Assembly: GCA_046261635.1 (NCBI GenBank)
Contig: JBHEOL010000143.1
Span: 1 to 5,517 of the forward strand
Source of the DNA: JBHEPS01 sp046261635
Lineage (GTDB): Bacteria > Acidobacteriota > Thermoanaerobaculia > Gp7-AA8
Direction of reading: 5' to 3'
Length of the DNA stretch: 5,517 bases
Part shown: positions 4,296 to 5,517 of the stretch, in pieces
Numbering within the stretch: the stretch's first letter is position 1
Layout of the letters: every line of letters begins with the position of its first letter
Position numbers and translations under genes: made by a program
Notes under the pieces: model-generated
Seen by the model: only the letters and a program-made list of their open reading frames with translations
Database searches by the model: none
What the model was told of the DNA's origin: nothing

Positions 4296-5411
4296 GTTCA
4301 CGTACTTTCTGAAATCGACGTTCGCGATCAGGCCGATCGCGATCATGAACATCATCGTCGACGAGCCGCCGTAGGAGATCAGGGGCAGCGGGATTCCGGT
4401 GGTCGGCAACAGGCCGATCTGCATCGCCACGTTGATGATGATGTGGAAGATGAAGAACGAGATCAGCGCGATCACGAGGAACGTCCCGGACCTGTCGCGC
4501 GATTGCTTGGCGACCATGAAAGCCTGGAGGCTCAGGAACAGGTAGAGAGCCAGCACCACGGCGACGCCGACGAATCCCCACTCTTCGCCGATGACCGCGA
4601 AAATGAAGTCCGTGTGTTTGGCGGGAAGGTACTCGAGCTTCGCCTGCGTCCCCTCCTTGAACCCCTTGCCGAAGAGGCCTCCGGACCCGATGGCGATCTT
4701 CGCCTGCGTGACCTGATATCCCGATCCGAGCGGATCGCGCTCCGGGTTGAGGAAGATCATGATCCTCTCTTTCTGATACGGCTTGAGGAAGAGGAACCAT
4801 GCGGAGGGGAGGAGGATCGCGACGATCAGCAGGGCGACGATCCAGTAGCGCAGCCGGATGCCCCCGAAGAACATCGCCGCGGCGATGAGAGGGAAGAAGC
4901 TCGCGGCGGTTCCGAAGTCGGGCTGCATGAGGATCAGGAGGACGGGAGCGCCGATGATCAGGCTGACCATTGCGAACGAGCGGAAGTTCAGGTAGGCGCT
5001 GTCGTTCGACTCGAAGAACTTCGCGAGGACGAGCGCGGTGAAGATCTTCATGAACTCCGAGGGCTGGAACTGGAACCCCCCGATATGGATCCATCCGCGC
5101 ATGTTCGCGGTGACGGTCCCCCAGACGAGCAGGTAGACGAGCAGGAGCAGTCCGATGCCGTAGAGCATCATCGAGACGTCGAGGAAGACGTGATAATCCA
5201 TCGCCAGAAACACGATCATCAGGGCGATGCCGATGAGGACCCAGAGGATCTGGCGCTGCCAGTAGGGAAATCCGGTGAACCAGGTCGCGCTGTAGACGGC
5301 GAGACAGCCGATCGCCGCGAGGACGACGGCCGTCCCGATGAAGTTCAGATCGAGACGGGAAACCGTCCGCGACGGGAACGAGCGAACTGCCGTTGCGCTT
5401 CGAGCGAGCAT
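4290..5411 (-). CDS. rodA: RodA, SEDS-family peptidoglycan polymerase
   Basis: Integral membrane glycosyltransferase that polymerises lipid II into glycan strands for side-wall growth, working with transpeptidase PBP2 in the elongasome. Its 373 residues are the usual length, with about ten hydrophobic helices starting near residue 23. Family marks: RGWIHIGGFQFQPSEFMK (105-122) with Trp107, the conserved loop tryptophan; QPDFGTA (163-169); GSGYQ (229-233); LPAKHTDFIFAVIGEEWGFVG (262-282), where Asp268 is the essential aspartate known in RodA; and PLPLISYGGSS (341-351). These favour RodA over FtsW, as does the likely PBP2 gene ending 3 nt upstream. The start ATG 5411 lacks a clear ribosome binding site, suggesting coupling to the upstream gene. 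The gene converges on hslR. Confidence 0.96.
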   Translation of the reverse strand: MLARSATAVRSFPSRTVSRLDLNFIGTAVVLAAIGCLAVYSATWFTGFPYWQRQILWVLIGIALMIVFLAMDYHVFLDVSMMLYGIGLLLLVYLLVWGTVTANMRGWIHIGGFQFQPSEFMKIFTALVLAKFFESNDSAYLNFRSFAMVSLIIGAPVLLILMQPDFGTAASFFPLIAAAMFFGGIRLRYWIVALLIVAILLPSAWFLFLKPYQKERIMIFLNPERDPLGSGYQVTQAKIAIGSGGLFGKGFKEGTQAKLEYLPAKHTDFIFAVIGEEWGFVGVAVVLALYLFLSLQAFMVAKQSRDRSGTFLVIALISFFIFHIIINVAMQIGLLPTTGIPLPLISYGGSSTMMFMIAIGLIANVDFRKYVNA

Positions 5412-5414
5412 GAT

Positions 5415-5517
5415 CTACCGCGTCCGCGTCGGCTGACCGGGGCGGGGGAGGTCTCCTTCTCTGAGTCTCTGAAGCGTCTCGGGGTTCGACAGGTCGATCC
5501 GGTCGAGCTCGAGCTCG
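5415..5517 (-). CDS. 3' end of a gene upstream of rodA, probably PBP2 (mrdA)
   Basis: An open minus-strand frame runs from the window edge to TAG 5417-5415 and encodes about 33 residues: ELELDRIDLSNPETLQRLREG, followed by a short Pro/Arg-rich tail (DLPRPGQPTRTR). The stop is only 3 nt before the rodA ATG, so the two genes are in one operon and probably translationally coupled. Gene order in many bacteria (mreBCD-mrdA-rodA) makes the transpeptidase PBP2 the best guess. The tail itself carries no diagnostic motif, so the identity is inferred from position only. Confidence 0.5.
   Translation of the reverse strand, partial: ELELDRIDLSNPETLQRLREGDLPRPGQPTRTR

Noticed and set aside
4237..5094. 285-codon minus-strand frame overlapping rodA
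   Set aside because: It is a frame-shifted shadow of rodA, rich in Arg and Pro, without membrane segments or motifs.

Overview
The window is about 5.5 kb of GC-rich bacterial chromosome made of housekeeping genes for translation, nucleoid structure and cell shape. Every gene has a recognisable bacterial family. I see no phage, plasmid or transposase gene, no tRNA or rRNA and no CRISPR array. The high GC content and long, mostly non-coding gaps packed with small palindromes suggest a Gram-negative-type bacterium from a deep lineage. An Acidobacteriota-like organism is my guess, held with low confidence; nothing here fixes the phylum.

Left part (1-2155, + strand): the end of thrS (threonyl-tRNA synthetase), then infC (IF3), rpmI (bL35) and rplT (bL20). 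This is the classic conserved translation cluster. infC appears to start at an AUU codon placed correctly behind a perfect AGGAGG, the start known to let IF3 control its own synthesis. A plausible promoter overlaps the end of thrS. An intrinsic terminator follows rplT.

Middle part (2149-3799, - strand): an HU/IHF-family DNA-binding protein gene with a near-consensus promoter lies upstream of pheS (phenylalanyl-tRNA synthetase alpha). In many bacteria pheS follows rplT in the same direction and is followed by pheT. Here pheS faces rplT, and no pheT is on either side. It is bracketed by two related palindromic elements, built from an AGTAGTCAGGG unit, in opposite orientation. This is the most unusual structure in the window.

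Right part (3846-5517): an Hsp15-like S4-domain RNA-binding gene (+) converges on rodA (-), the elongasome peptidoglycan polymerase. The end of another - strand gene, probably the partner transpeptidase mrdA/PBP2, lies 3 nt upstream of rodA.

The gaps carry several different palindromic sequences: a 27-bp-armed repeat after infC, two GC hairpins between rpmI and rplT, the two AGTAGTCAGGG elements, and two perfect hairpins between hslR and rodA. Most begin at or within a few bases of a stop codon, which looks like a genome-wide habit of repeat placement at gene ends. No wholly new protein system is visible; the novelty is in the repeats and the rearranged pheS locus.
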